Shown: positions 43,480 through 52,829, numbered from the stretch's first letter. The stretch is 64,000 nt of DNA from Flaviflagellibacter rhizophilus (GCF_033898525.1 NZ_JAXAFJ010000001.1:496001-560000); one strand, 5' to 3'. The notes: generated from the letters alone by a model not told the origin. Made by a program: numbers and translations.

Positions 43480-44753
43480 CCATCGTCGTCTTCCTGGGAT
43501 CGCTGCTCGGCCTCATGGCCTTTGGAATGCCCATCGCCTTCGCGCTGATCCTCAGCGGCGTGGCGCTGATGTTCCACCTCGATTTCTTCGATGCCCAGCT
43601 GGTCGCGCAGAACCTGCTGAACGGCGCCGACAATTTCCCGCTGATGGCCGTGCCGTTCTTCCTGCTGGCCGGCGAATTGATGAACGCGGGTGGGCTGTCC
43701 AGGCGGATCGTCCACCTCGCGATGACGTTCTTCGGGCACATCCGTGGCGGCCTCGGCTTCGTCGCCATCGGAACGGGATTGCTGCTCGCAAGCCTGTCCG
43801 GTTCCGCCATCGCCGACACGGCCGCTGTGGCTGCGCTCATGATCCCCATGATGCGGCGCTACGGCTACAATCTGGAGCGCTCGTCCGGCCTCATCGCATC
43901 CGCCGGCATCATTGCGCCGATCTTCCCGCCCAGCATGTCGTTCATCATCTACGGCGTCGCCACCAATGTCTCGATCACCAAGCTCTTCATGGCCGGCATC
44001 GCCCCGGCCCTGATGATGGCCGGCACCCTGTTCGTGGTTTGGAGCTGGATCGCGCGGAAAGAGAACGTTCCCGTGGAGGAGCGCGCCAGTTGGGGCGATT
44101 GTTTCCGCGCAATCGTGGACGCGTTCTGGGCCCTGCTGATGCCCGTGATCATCATCGGCGGACTGCGCGCGGGCCTGTTCACGCCCACCGAGACGGCGGT
44201 CGTGGCGGCCGTGTACGCGCTGATCATCGGGCTGTTCGTCTATCGCGGCCTGCGCGTGTCGGACCTTCCGGCCGTGTTCATCGCCTCGGCCAAGACCACC
44301 GCCGTCGTCATGTTCCTCGTCGCGTCGGCGATGTTCACCTCCTACATGATCACGCTTGCCGACCTGCCCGGCGAGATCATCGGAATGCTCGAGCCCATCC
44401 TCGACCACCCGAAGCTGCTCATGGCCGCCATCGTGATCCTGCTGACCCTCGTGGGGACGGCGATGGACCTGACGCCGACGATCCTGATCCTCGGTCCCGT
44501 TCTGGCGCCGCTGGTGGTCAAGGCCGGCATCGACCCGGTCTATTTCGGCGTGATGTTCGTCATCACCGGCGCCGTCGGCCTGCTGACCCCGCCCGTGGGC
44601 ACGGTGCTGAACGTGGTCTGCGGCGTGGCGGGCGTGTCCATGCAGGGCGTCATCCGCGGCGTCTGGCCCTATGTCATCGCCTACACGGTGCTGATCGGCC
44701 TGTTCGTCATATTCCCTGAACTCATCACCGTCCCTGCAAGCTGGCTGCACTGA
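43476..44753 (+). CDS. dctM: TRAP transporter large membrane subunit (DctM), gluconate module
   Basis: This 425-aa protein starts at ATG 43476 overlapping the dctQ stop. It is highly hydrophobic with about twelve helices and the DctM signatures FGMPIAFALILSGVALMF, NFPLMAVPFFLLAGELMNAGGLSRRIVHLA, SGSAIADTAAVAALMIPMMRRYGY, IAPIFPPSMSFIIYGV and GAVGLLTPPVGTVLNVVCGVA. It moves the substrate with a sodium gradient in studied members. The binding-protein gene follows after 43 bases. Confidence 0.93.
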   Translation: MTIVVFLGSLLGLMAFGMPIAFALILSGVALMFHLDFFDAQLVAQNLLNGADNFPLMAVPFFLLAGELMNAGGLSRRIVHLAMTFFGHIRGGLGFVAIGTGLLLASLSGSAIADTAAVAALMIPMMRRYGYNLERSSGLIASAGIIAPIFPPSMSFIIYGVATNVSITKLFMAGIAPALMMAGTLFVVWSWIARKENVPVEERASWGDCFRAIVDAFWALLMPVIIIGGLRAGLFTPTETAVVAAVYALIIGLFVYRGLRVSDLPAVFIASAKTTAVVMFLVASAMFTSYMITLADLPGEIIGMLEPILDHPKLLMAAIVILLTLVGTAMDLTPTILILGPVLAPLVVKAGIDPVYFGVMFVITGAVGLLTPPVGTVLNVVCGVAGVSMQGVIRGVWPYVIAYTVLIGLFVIFPELITVPASWLH

Positions 44754-44796
44754 CGGACAACTGCGGAAAAGCCCGCGACATCAAAGGGAGGACAAC

Positions 44797-45798
44797 ATGA
44801 AGCATCTTGCCACCGCAGCGCTGTTCCTTGCGCTCGGCACCGTCTCCAGCGCCGCACAGGACGTGCAGTCGCGCCTCATCCGCTTCGGCTACGGCCTCAA
44901 TGAGGACAGCGTGCAGGGCCGCGCCGTCCGCAAATTCGCCGAGGATGTCGAGAAGGCATCCGGCGGCAAGATGAAGGTGCGCAGCATCGGCGCCGCCTCG
45001 CTGGGCCCGGACACGCAGATGCAGAGCGCCCTCGTGGGCGGCGCGCAGGAGATGATGGTCGGCTCCACGGCCACGCTCGTCGGCACCGTCAAGGAGTTCG
45101 GCATCTGGGACACCCCCTTCCTGTTCGCCAACGAAAAGGAAGCCGACGCGGTTCTGGACGGCCCGACCGGCCAGAAGCTGCTCGACATGCTGCCGGAGAA
45201 GGGCCTCGTCGGCCTCGTCTACTGGGAGAACGGCTTCCGCAACCTCACCAACAGCCGCAAGCAGATCACCAAGGCCGAGGATGTAGAAGGCCTGAAGGTT
45301 CGCGTGATGCAGAACCAGGTCGCGCTCGGCACGTTCAAGGCCGTGGGCGCGAATGCGGTGCCCATGGCGTTCTCGGAGTTGTTCACCGCGCTCGAGACCA
45401 AGGCTGTCGATGGTCAGGAGAACCCGTTCACCACCATCCTGTCGTCCAAGTTCTACGAGGTGCAGAAATACCTGACGGTGACGAACCACATGTACAGCCC
45501 GTGGGTCGTGCTCGTCAGCAAGAAGTGGTGGGACAAGCTTTCGGCCGACGAGCAGAAGATCCTGAAGGATGCCGCCATCGCCTCCCGCACCTTCGAGCGT
45601 GAGGACAACCGCGCGACTTCGGCGAAAGCGCTCGAAGACCTGAAGAGCGGCGGCATGGACGTCGCCACGCTGCCGGAAGCCGAGATCGCCAAGTTCCGCG
45701 ACAAGTCCAAGGACGTGATCGACCAGGTGATCGCGTCCGTCGGCAAGCCGCTGTGGGACGAGGTTCAGGCCGAGATCACCACCGTCCGCGGCAAGTAG
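44797..45798 (+). CDS. dctP: TRAP transporter substrate-binding protein (DctP), gluconate module
   Basis: This 333-aa protein starts at ATG 44797 with AGGGAGG upstream and has a leader ending near SSAAQDV. DctP features are RFGYGLNEDSVQGRAVRKFAEDVEKASGGKMKVRSIGAASLGPDTQM, EFGIWDTPFLFANEKEADAVLDGPTGQ, YWENGFRNLTNSRKQI and GLKVRVMQNQVALGTFKAVGANAVPMAFSELFTALETKAVDGQENP. The arginine in the VRVMQN stretch fits the carboxylate-binding arginine of DctP proteins. A strong terminator follows. Confidence 0.92.
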   Translation: MKHLATAALFLALGTVSSAAQDVQSRLIRFGYGLNEDSVQGRAVRKFAEDVEKASGGKMKVRSIGAASLGPDTQMQSALVGGAQEMMVGSTATLVGTVKEFGIWDTPFLFANEKEADAVLDGPTGQKLLDMLPEKGLVGLVYWENGFRNLTNSRKQITKAEDVEGLKVRVMQNQVALGTFKAVGANAVPMAFSELFTALETKAVDGQENPFTTILSSKFYEVQKYLTVTNHMYSPWVVLVSKKWWDKLSADEQKILKDAAIASRTFEREDNRATSAKALEDLKSGGMDVATLPEAEIAKFRDKSKDVIDQVIASVGKPLWDEVQAEITTVRGK

Positions 45799-45809
45799 CG
45801 CGCCCGATC

Positions 45810-45840
45810 AGCCGCGGCAGCAGCGCTGCCGCGGCTTTCT
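45810..45840. terminator. Bidirectional terminator between dctP and lctP
   Basis: AGCCGCGGCAGC and GCTGCCGCGGCT form a perfect 12-bp stem with an AGC loop, followed by TTCT on the plus strand. It lies 11 bases after the dctP stop. It also lies 14 bases beyond the restored lctP stop at 45854. Confidence 0.7.
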
Positions 45841-45853
45841 CGCAAAGGCGCCC

Positions 45854-47657
45854 TCACTCCGCAGGCACGGCGCGGGCCGAGGCCGCTTTGCCGCGGTTGA
45901 AAGCCATGACCGCGAGAGTCACGGCCAGCCAGACGATGGCCAGCACCCACCACACGCCGCCATAGATCAGGGCCATTCCGACCAGCCCCGCCTGCAGCGT
46001 AATAGGCCATCGGGATCAGGGTCATGCGGATGATTTCGCCTTCCCGGTCCACGAGGCCGACCACGGCCGAAGCCGCCACCACATTGTGCACGCAGATCAT
46101 GTTGCCGGCCGCGCCGCCGACCGCCTGGAGCGTGACCACGGCAATGGTGGCAAGGCCGGTCAGGCCGATCTGCTCGGCGGCCGAGAACTGGAACAGCGAG
46201 AACATCATGTTCGACACGGTGTTCGAGCCCGCGATGAAGGCCCCGAGCGCGCCGATCAGCGGCGAGAACAGCGGCCAGGCCGAGCCCGTGACCGACGCCA
46301 CCGTCTCGGCGAGCACCAGCGGCATCGACTCTAGCGGACCGCGTCCCGTGTTCAGGAAGACCTGCACCATTGGCACCGCAATCAGCAGGGCCGGCGCGGC
46401 GGAGATCATCGTTCGCGCCGAGTTGGACCAGGCACGGCCATAGGCCGCTCCGCTCATCCGGAACAGGAAGAACGAGATCAACGACGCGATGATCAGCACG
46501 GTGCCGGGAGAGTAAAGCAGCTGTGCGCTCGCATTGATCCCAGAGCCGAACAGGTCGGTGAAGGCAATCGTCGTGTCCGGCGAGGTCAGGAAGGCCTTGA
46601 GTGGCGCGATGGTGCGCGTGGCGATCAGCAGCACAGCCACGATGACATAGGGGGACCAAGCCCGCAGCAGCGAGATGTGATGCCCTGCCGCCGGAGTGGC
46701 GGCCCCGCCGGGAGCGGCAGCCGGAGCAGCGGCAGGGTCGGCCTGCATGCTGCCGAACCAGTGGCCGTTCCAGCCGGCGCGCGCGGGAAACTCGAACACC
46801 GTCTTGGGCATCAGGAAACCGCGCCGTGCCGCAGGCACCACAATCAGCAGGCCGATGAGGCCGCCGACGAGCGACGGAAACTCGGGCCCGAGGAGCCACG
46901 CGACCAGATAATAGGGAATGGTGAAGGCCAGTCCGCAGAACAGCGCGAACGGCCAGACCTCGAACCCCTCGCGGAACGAGCGGTTGGCGCCAAAGAAACG
47001 CGTCAGCATTCCAGCCATAATCACGGGAATGACGAAGCCCACGATGGCGTGGACCATCGCCACGTTCGCTCCCAGCTGGACGATGTATTCCGGAAGGGTG
47101 AGCGGCGCGATGCTCTGCGCGACGCCCTCATTGTTCGACAGTCCGGTCGTGACGCCGACCAGCATTGGCGTTCCCACTGCGCCGAAGGAGACGGGCGTGG
47201 ACTGGATGATGAGAGTGGCGAGGACTGCAGCCATCGCAGGGAAGCCCAGCGCCACGAGAAGCGGCGCGGCGACGGCGGCGGGGGTGCCGAAGCCGGAGGC
47301 GCCTTCGATCATGGAACCGAACAGCCACGCGATGATGATGGCCTGGATGCGCCGGTCGGGGGACAGATCCGTGAAGCCCTGCCGAATAGCATTGATGGCG
47401 CCGCTCTCCTGCACAGTCTGCAGCAGGAGGATGGCTCCGAAGATGATGAAGAGGAGCGCAAGTGCCGTCACCGCGCCGTTGACGGTCGCACCTGCAACGG
47501 TGCCGACACTCTGGCTCCAGACGCCGAGCGCGAGGGCCACGGTCGCGACATAGGCCACCAGCATGGACAGCTTGGCCGAACGGCGCATCTCGACAAGAAG
47601 AAGGAGAACGATAGCTATCGGAAGCAATGCCAGAGCGAAGAGCAAGCCTTGGGGCAC
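45854..47657 (-). pseudogene. lctP: L-lactate permease, C-terminus frameshifted
   Basis: The frame from ATG 47657 encodes an LctP-type permease (about 555 residues intact: FIIFGAILLLQTVQESGAINAIRQGF, GSMIEGASGFGTPAAVAAPLLVALGFP, IAGSNTVSNMMFSLFQFSAAEQIGL, AVGGAAGNMICVHNVVAASAVVGLVDREGEIIRMTLIPMAYYA). Near 45995 it shifts into arginine-rich nonsense that runs to 45765 through the terminator and dctP end. The neighbouring frame restores LQAGLVGMALIYGGVWWVLAIVW and AVMAFNRGKAA, ending at TGA 45856-45854. A shift of one extra or two missing bases explains this. AGGAGGAA precedes the start. It may be inactive or a sequencing error. Confidence 0.82.
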
Positions 47658-47760
47658 AAGTTCCTCCTGGAATTTTTAAATTATGGGATCGACGGCGTAG
47701 CGGACGCTGGTCTAGGGGGCCAACTTTAAAAGACGGTCGCCTGCCGGCGGTAGCCTGAGC

Positions 47761-47776
47761 TGTCCTGATCAGGACA
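47761..47776. promoter_or_regulatory. 16-bp palindrome upstream of lctP
   Basis: TGTCCTGATCAGGACA is a perfect palindrome located 104 bases upstream of the lctP start. No other gene of that orientation is near, so it may be an operator for lactate permease regulation. The regulator is unknown. Confidence 0.4.
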
Positions 47777-47914
47777 TCGTGATCTGACAGGCACCCAGCG
47801 GCCGTAATGTTTGCCGCTTCGAAGCGGCCCTGCGCCTGGACCCCGTCTCCGTATCCGAGATGGCCGAACCGCGCGTGCCCGTCGTTCGGCACGTTTCGCA
47901 CGCACCCATCGGGG

Positions 47915-48394
47915 CTAAGGCAGCTTGTCGGCTTCAAGCACTTTGTAGGTCGCACCGCCCGACAGGGGGGCGCCGCGGAGTTCCAGCTCCTCCTGGAGAG
48001 CCTTGGCGAATGTTCCGCCACGGCCGCCGAACACGATCCAAAGCGGCACGCCCACCGTGGTGCCGAGCGCGGCGATGCTGACGGCACCGGAGCCGGAAAG
48101 CGCAATGGCGGCCGCCGCGCCGAGCAGGCCGACCCGGGCGGCCGCACCGCGTTCATCCCATCCAAGCCGCCGGATCTCCCGTGCGATCGTCCGAAGAGCC
48201 GGCCACAGGAGGTGCCTGTCCATGGTTGCCGCCAGCGCGTCCTTCGCCTTCACGGCCGGGTTGCCGGACGACGCCCGGACCTGAAGCAGCCGGGAGACCC
48301 ACGCATTCAGCGCGTCGCGTTCCGGAATGGACGCAGATTGCGCGATGCGAACGGCGAGATCCCGTGCCGGCAGGCGTTCATTCTTGAGGTCCAT
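47915..48394 (-). CDS. Hypothetical protein with hydrophobic C-terminal half
   Basis: The best start is ATG 48394 (MDLKNERLPARDLAVRIAQSASIPERDALNAWVSRLL), giving 159 aa. The longer open frame upstream is Cys/Pro-rich and not protein-like. The N-terminal half is polar and helical, and the C-terminal half has two hydrophobic stretches (ARVGLLGAAAAIALSG, GAVSIAALGTTVGVPLWIVFGG), suggesting a membrane hairpin with a cytoplasmic tail ending in LEADKLP. I do not recognise the family. It sits alone between lctP and nhaA on the minus strand. Confidence 0.6.
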   Translation of the reverse strand: MDLKNERLPARDLAVRIAQSASIPERDALNAWVSRLLQVRASSGNPAVKAKDALAATMDRHLLWPALRTIAREIRRLGWDERGAAARVGLLGAAAAIALSGSGAVSIAALGTTVGVPLWIVFGGRGGTFAKALQEELELRGAPLSGGATYKVLEADKLP

Positions 48395-48704
48395 GGTGCA
48401 GATGGCTCCGATTGCGATGGCAAGCTTATCACCGTTCGGACACGGATTCACACAGAGCGGCGGCGCGGGTGGCCGACAGCAGAGGCTGTGGCTCACGGGA
48501 CAAGCATTTGGCGGGCGACATAGTCCGCCTAGCCGGCACGGGCGAACGCGGCATGCTTGAAGATTGGTGCGGCCTTGGCGGATCGGTGTCCGCAACCTGG
48601 TCGGGCGGAGCGCACGGCTGCGTCCTATCTGGGCTTCCTGCGCTCAGGCGCAAACCCAGGCCATCCCTGGCCTGGGTCGTATGGTCGGAGAAGTGCCGCG
48701 ACTT
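48395..48704. other. Intergenic region without recognised feature
   Basis: These 310 bases between the hypothetical gene and the nhaA stop contain no open frame with protein-like composition and no clear terminator. The distal part presumably contains the promoter of the hypothetical gene. Confidence 0.4.
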
Positions 48705-49910
48705 CTAAGCCTCCTCGGCCCAACGGCGTGACGGCGTCGTGGCCAGCAGCAGCGCGCCGAGGAGGCCGGACAGCAGCGACCCCATCAGCACGCCCACCTT
48801 CACCTCGTCCTGCAATTGGACCGAGGTGGGGAACGCCAGAAGGCCGATGAACAGGCTCATGGTGAAGCCGATGCCGCAGAGCAGCGAGACACCGTAGAGC
48901 TGCCGCCAGTTGGCACCGTCCGGAAGGGCAGCCCAGCCGAGCCGGATGGCAAGCGCCGCGAAGCCGAACACACCCGCCTGCTTGCCGAGGAACAGGCCCG
49001 CCGCGATGCCGAGAGGAACGGGGTCGAGCAGGTTGCCGGGCGAGAAGCCGGCGAAGGACACCCCTGCATTCGCGAAGCCGAAGATGGGCACCACCGCAAA
49101 GGCTACCCAGGGCTGGATCGCGTGTTCGAGCTTCAGGAGTGGCGGCTCCGTCTGCTGCGTGTCCGGCGTATCGACGACAAGCGGAATGGTGAAGGCAAGC
49201 ACGACGCCCGCAAGCGTCGCGTGGATGCCGGAAAGGAGCACCAGCGCCCACAAAACCACGCCGAGGACCACGTAGGGGATGAGGGAATGCACGCGTGCGC
49301 GGTTCATCACGACCAGGGCAACCGTCACAGCCGCGGCGCCCAGCAGGGCCATCACATCGAGTTCCGCGGTATAGAACAGCGCGATGATCACCACGGCTCC
49401 GAGGTCATCGATGATGGCAAGGGCCGTGAGGAAGACCTTCAGCGACAGAGGTACGCGCGAGCCGAGCAGAGACAATACGCCGAGAGCGAAAGCGATGTCC
49501 GTCGCGGCCGGGATGGCCCATCCGCGCAATGTCTCGGGGGAACCCGCATTGAAGGCCACATAGAACAGTGCGGGAGCGATCATCCCGCCCAGAGCCGCCA
49601 ATCCCGGCAAAGCTCGGCTCGACCAGGTGGAAAGCTGGCCGCCGACCACCTCCCGCTTGATCTCAAGGCCGACCAGCAGGAAGAACACCGCCATCAGCGC
49701 ATCGTTGATCCAGTGCAGGACACTGAGTCCCGCGATGTAGGTGCCGAGAGCGCCTGTATACGTGCTGGCAAGGGGGGAGTTCGCGACCACCAGCGCAAGG
49801 GCTGCGGTGAACATCAGGATCAGACCGCCCGCCGCCTCGCTCGCCATGAAACGACGCAAAAAGCCTGACGGACGCGGGGACATCTCACGTGGGGTTTTGG
49901 CTGCGGCCAT
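48705..49910 (-). CDS. nhaA: Na+/H+ antiporter NhaA
   Basis: This 401-aa antiporter starts at ATG 49910 (MAAAKTPREMSPRPSGFLRRFM) with GGAAGG about nine bases upstream. NhaA signatures are INDALMAVFFLLVGLEIKREVVGGQLS, GGMIAPALFYVAFN, IPAATDIAFALGVLSLLGSRVPLSLKVFLTALAIIDDLGAVVIIALFYT with the Asp-Asp pair used for ion binding, and VPIFGFANAGV. It exports Na+ or Li+ in exchange for protons. It lies 169 bases downstream of an MFS gene on the same strand, and the gap holds a candidate structured leader. Confidence 0.95.
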   Translation of the reverse strand: MAAAKTPREMSPRPSGFLRRFMASEAAGGLILMFTAALALVVANSPLASTYTGALGTYIAGLSVLHWINDALMAVFFLLVGLEIKREVVGGQLSTWSSRALPGLAALGGMIAPALFYVAFNAGSPETLRGWAIPAATDIAFALGVLSLLGSRVPLSLKVFLTALAIIDDLGAVVIIALFYTAELDVMALLGAAAVTVALVVMNRARVHSLIPYVVLGVVLWALVLLSGIHATLAGVVLAFTIPLVVDTPDTQQTEPPLLKLEHAIQPWVAFAVVPIFGFANAGVSFAGFSPGNLLDPVPLGIAAGLFLGKQAGVFGFAALAIRLGWAALPDGANWRQLYGVSLLCGIGFTMSLFIGLLAFPTSVQLQDEVKVGVLMGSLLSGLLGALLLATTPSRRWAEEA

Positions 49911-49956
49911 AGCTTCGCCTTCCTCGATAAAAGGTTTCTTTCTTCTCCGTGGTTTT

Positions 49957-50003
49957 AGGGAAGCCCAAGGCGCACGCAGCACGCGCCTGCGGCGTAACTA
50001 TAG
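49957..50003 (-). ncRNA. Candidate nhaA-I (Li+-I type) leader RNA
   Basis: On the minus strand the nhaA leader contains AGTTACGCCGC, a hairpin AGGCGC-gtgctgcgt-GCGCCT, and then TTGGGCTTCCCT. ACGCCGC and CCTTGGGC blocks upstream of nhaA recall the nhaA-I motif, now known as a Li+ riboswitch class. I compare from memory, so the match is tentative. It lies 47 bases before the ATG. A second hairpin (TGGCC...GGCCA, 50017-50047) precedes it. Confidence 0.45.
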
Positions 50004-50079
50004 CTCAGACGTGCGAAATGGCCAGCATAAGCGCACGCTTCGGCCAGTTACGCCTTGGCGGCGCACAGTGAGCGGAAGG

Positions 50080-51264
50080 TCAGGTTCGCGCCCGCACCGC
50101 GAGGAAAAGGCATGCCATCAGAGCGAGGTTCGCGCACGCCGCCGCCACGATGGCCAGATTGGCGGCCGACACATTGACGCCGATCAGCATGCCGAGCGCC
50201 ACGGGAGCGGCAGACTGCGCGATCAAGCTCGGCCGTGCCAGCTTGCCCATCAGCACGGGGTATCCATGCGGCCCGAAAAGGGCGAGCGGAAGCGCGCCCT
50301 TGGCGATGGAGTTGATGCCGACGCCTGCGCCGTAGAGCATGATCGCCAAGGCAGGCGCGCTGCCGATCCCGAACAGGAGCATCAGCCCCAGCGCCACCAG
50401 AAGCGTTGCCGCCATCATGGTCCACACGGGGTGGTAGCGCGCGCCGAGCACCCGTTCGAGGACGCGGGCACCGACCTGCGAGGGGCCGATAAGGCCGCCT
50501 AGGAATACCGCCGCCGCGAGTGATTGGCCGTGCGCCTGCAAGATGGTGAGGAGGTGCACCGACATCGCGGACTGGATGAAGGCCGCCAAAGTCAGGACGG
50601 CGGCGAGAAGCAGCACGATGCCGGGCTTCCGCGGCTCCACCTGCGCCGCCTCCGTGCCGGCGTGCGCACCTGCCCCGCGCCCGCCCGGAAGAGTCAGGTA
50701 AAGCGGAAGCGTGATCAAGAGGTGCAGGGCGGCATAGGTGAAGCAGGCGCCTCGCCAGCCGACCGCCTCCACCAGAAAGGCGCTCAGCGGCCAGCAGATC
50801 GTGCTGGCGAAACCACCGAAAAGCGTGAGGGTCGAGATGGCGGTCCGCGCATCCCGACCCAGCATCGCACCAAGCGAGCTGAACGCGGCGTCGTAAAGGC
50901 CCGCGCCCATTCCCACGCCGATCAGCGCCCACGCGGCGAAAAACATCGGAAGGCTGGAGGAACTGCCCAGCGCCGCCAGGCCGGTGCTGAGGAGAACCGA
51001 ACTCGCGGCAAGCACGACGCGCCCGCCATACCCGTCGATCAAGCGGCCGACCTGAACGGACACCAGCCCCGCGACCAGCATGGCCGCCGAGAGACCGCCA
51101 ACCACCATGCCGAGAGACCACCCGGTGTCGGCCGCGATGGGAGCCGCCAGAACCGCCGGCAGGTAATAGCTCGACCCCCAGGCGAGGATCTGGCCGATGC
51201 CGAGGGCTCCGATAGCCCGGCGGCGTCGCGCCAGCCCGAGACCTGGCAGTGTGGTCGAGATCAT
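50080..51264 (-). CDS. MFS transporter of the arsenic operon
   Basis: This 394-aa protein has about twelve helices: ALGIGQILAWGSSYYLPAVLAAPIAADTGWSLGMVVGGLSAAMLVAG, VGRLIDGYGGRVVLAAS in the A-motif loop, LYDAAFSSLGAMLGRDARTAISTLTLFGGFASTICWPLSAFLVEAVGWR. It follows arsC by 48 bases on the same strand, so it is probably co-transcribed with arsR-acr3-arsC. MFS exporters such as ArsK and ArsJ occur in ars operons for arsenite, trivalent organoarsenicals or organic arsenates. Whether this one has such a role is inference from position. Confidence 0.82.
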   Translation of the reverse strand: MISTTLPGLGLARRRRAIGALGIGQILAWGSSYYLPAVLAAPIAADTGWSLGMVVGGLSAAMLVAGLVSVQVGRLIDGYGGRVVLAASSVLLSTGLAALGSSSSLPMFFAAWALIGVGMGAGLYDAAFSSLGAMLGRDARTAISTLTLFGGFASTICWPLSAFLVEAVGWRGACFTYAALHLLITLPLYLTLPGGRGAGAHAGTEAAQVEPRKPGIVLLLAAVLTLAAFIQSAMSVHLLTILQAHGQSLAAAVFLGGLIGPSQVGARVLERVLGARYHPVWTMMAATLLVALGLMLLFGIGSAPALAIMLYGAGVGINSIAKGALPLALFGPHGYPVLMGKLARPSLIAQSAAPVALGMLIGVNVSAANLAIVAAACANLALMACLFLAVRART

Positions 51265-51312
51265 CAGATGGCGCCGAGTTGCACGCGCTCATTCGGCAGG
51301 TCCGCAACGGCA

Positions 51313-51735
51313 TCAGCCAACGCGCCGGCCCTCGGCATCGATCAGCAATGCGCCATCCTCCTTGGTGAACGGCCCCTTCTGCGGCAGCGGCAGGATATCG
51401 AGCACGACCTCGGACGGCCGGCAGAGCCTGACCCCTTCGGGCGTCATCACGAAAGGCCGGTTGATCAGGATGGGGTGCGCCATCATGGCGTCGAGCAGGG
51501 CTTCGTCCGATAGCCCCCCGTCGGCGAGGCCGAGTTCGGCATAGGGCGTACCCTTCTCCCGCAAGGCCCCGCGCACCGTCAGCCCTGCATCCTGGATCAT
51601 CCGGTGCAACGTCTCGCGGTCGGGAGGGGTTTGCAGGTATTCGATGGCCTGTGGTTCGACACCCGCATTCCGGATGAGCGCCAGCGTGTTGCGGGACGTG
51701 CCGCAGGCCGGATTGTGGTAGATCGTGACCTTCAT
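51313..51735 (-). CDS. arsC: Arsenate reductase (glutaredoxin type)
   Basis: This 140-aa enzyme starts at ATG 51735, overlapping the acr3 stop by ATGA. It shows the catalytic cysteine in MKVTIYHNPACGTSRNTL (Cys11), the substrate arginines in AGLTVRGALREKGTPY and PILINRPFVMTPEGVRLCRPSEVVLDIL, and the usual length of about 140 aa. It reduces arsenate to arsenite with glutathione and glutaredoxin, and Acr3 then exports arsenite. Confidence 0.95.
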   Translation of the reverse strand: MKVTIYHNPACGTSRNTLALIRNAGVEPQAIEYLQTPPDRETLHRMIQDAGLTVRGALREKGTPYAELGLADGGLSDEALLDAMMAHPILINRPFVMTPEGVRLCRPSEVVLDILPLPQKGPFTKEDGALLIDAEGRRVG

Positions 51736-52829
51736 CGCGTGGTCTCCGGAAGGGGGCATGCGCTGCCGCGTTCGTACCAGCCGCGCGATCGCTTCACGAT
51801 CGCGACGACCGACAGCATCACCGGAACCTCGACGAGCACGCCCACCACGGTGGCAAGCGCGGCGCCGGAATTGAGCCCGAACAGGCTGATGGCGGCGGCG
51901 ACAGCCAACTCGAAGAAGTTGGAAGCGCCGATCAGTGCGGCCGGCGCAGCCACGCACCAGGCGACGCCGAACCTGCGGCTGAGCCAGTATGCCAGGCCTG
52001 CGTTGAAATAGACCTGGATCAGGATCGGCACGGCCAACAAGGCGATGACGAAGGGCTGGGCGAGGATCTGTTCGCCCTGGAATGCGAACAGCAGGACGAG
52101 CGTGGTGAGCAGAGCCACCAGCGATACCGGCTGGATGCGCGCCAGCGTGCGGTCGAGCGCCGCCGGTCCGATTGCGAGAAGCGCACGCCGCCAGAGCTGC
52201 GCCACCACGACCGGAACCACGATGTAGAGCAGGACCGACAGCAACAGCGTGTCCCAGGGCACCGTGATGGAGGCCACGCCGAGCAGCAGCCCAACGAGGG
52301 GCGCAAAGGCAACGACCATGATCAGGTCGTTCAGGGCAACCTGGCTGAGCGTGAAGTGCGGCTCTCCCTCGCAGAGGTTCGACCACACGAAAACCATGGC
52401 GGTGCACGGCGCGGCGGCGAGGAGCACGAGCCCGGCGATGTAGGAGGTGATCTGGTCCTGCGGCAGATAGGGCGCGAACAGGTGGCCGATGAACAACGTG
52501 CCGAGCAGCATCATCGAGAACGGCTTCACGCCCCAGTTGATGAACAAAGTCACGCCGACGCCGCGCCAGTGCTGGCGCACCATGCCGAGCGAGCCGAAGT
52601 CGATCTTGAGCAGCATGGGGATGATCATGAGCCAGATCAGCACGGCCACTGGAAGGTTGACCTTCGCGACCTCCGCCGAGGCGATGGCCGCGAACAGGCC
52701 CGGCAGGAGCGTTCCGAGGCCAATGCCCACGACGATGCAGGCCAGCACCGAGACGGTGAGGTAGCGTTCGAAAGTGCTGATCGCGGGCTTGGCAACCGCC
52801 GCGGGTGGCTGAAGGGCAGCGCTGGACAT
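51732..52829 (-). CDS. acr3: Arsenite efflux permease Acr3
   Basis: This 365-aa protein starts at ATG 52829, overlapping the arsR stop (TGATG). It has ten hydrophobic helices and Acr3 signatures MIIPMLLKIDFGSL, FINWGVKPFSMMLLGTLFIGHLF, LLAAAPCTAMVFVWSNLCEGEPHFTLSQVALNDLIM (with the conserved cysteine in the APCTAMVFVWS segment) and ALIGASNFFELAVAAAISLFG. It exports arsenite using the proton gradient. It is coupled by overlap to arsR and arsC. Confidence 0.95.
   Translation of the reverse strand: MSSAALQPPAAVAKPAISTFERYLTVSVLACIVVGIGLGTLLPGLFAAIASAEVAKVNLPVAVLIWLMIIPMLLKIDFGSLGMVRQHWRGVGVTLFINWGVKPFSMMLLGTLFIGHLFAPYLPQDQITSYIAGLVLLAAAPCTAMVFVWSNLCEGEPHFTLSQVALNDLIMVVAFAPLVGLLLGVASITVPWDTLLLSVLLYIVVPVVVAQLWRRALLAIGPAALDRTLARIQPVSLVALLTTLVLLFAFQGEQILAQPFVIALLAVPILIQVYFNAGLAYWLSRRFGVAWCVAAPAALIGASNFFELAVAAAISLFGLNSGAALATVVGVLVEVPVMLSVVAIVKRSRGWYERGSACPLPETTR

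Noticed and set aside
43281..44750. 489-codon frame antisense to dctM
   Set aside because: Composition is extreme (Asp, His, Gln, Gly, Arg) and mirrors the codon bias of the real TRAP gene.
45765..45853. Extended arginine-rich C-terminus of the lactate permease
   Set aside because: It runs through a terminator into dctP; the neighbouring frame restores the family C-terminus, so this tail is a frameshift product.
47807..48523. Plus-strand frame opposite the hypothetical gene at 47915-48394
   Set aside because: Arg/Gly/Pro-rich with no hydrophobic or conserved pattern; the minus-strand frame looks more like a protein.
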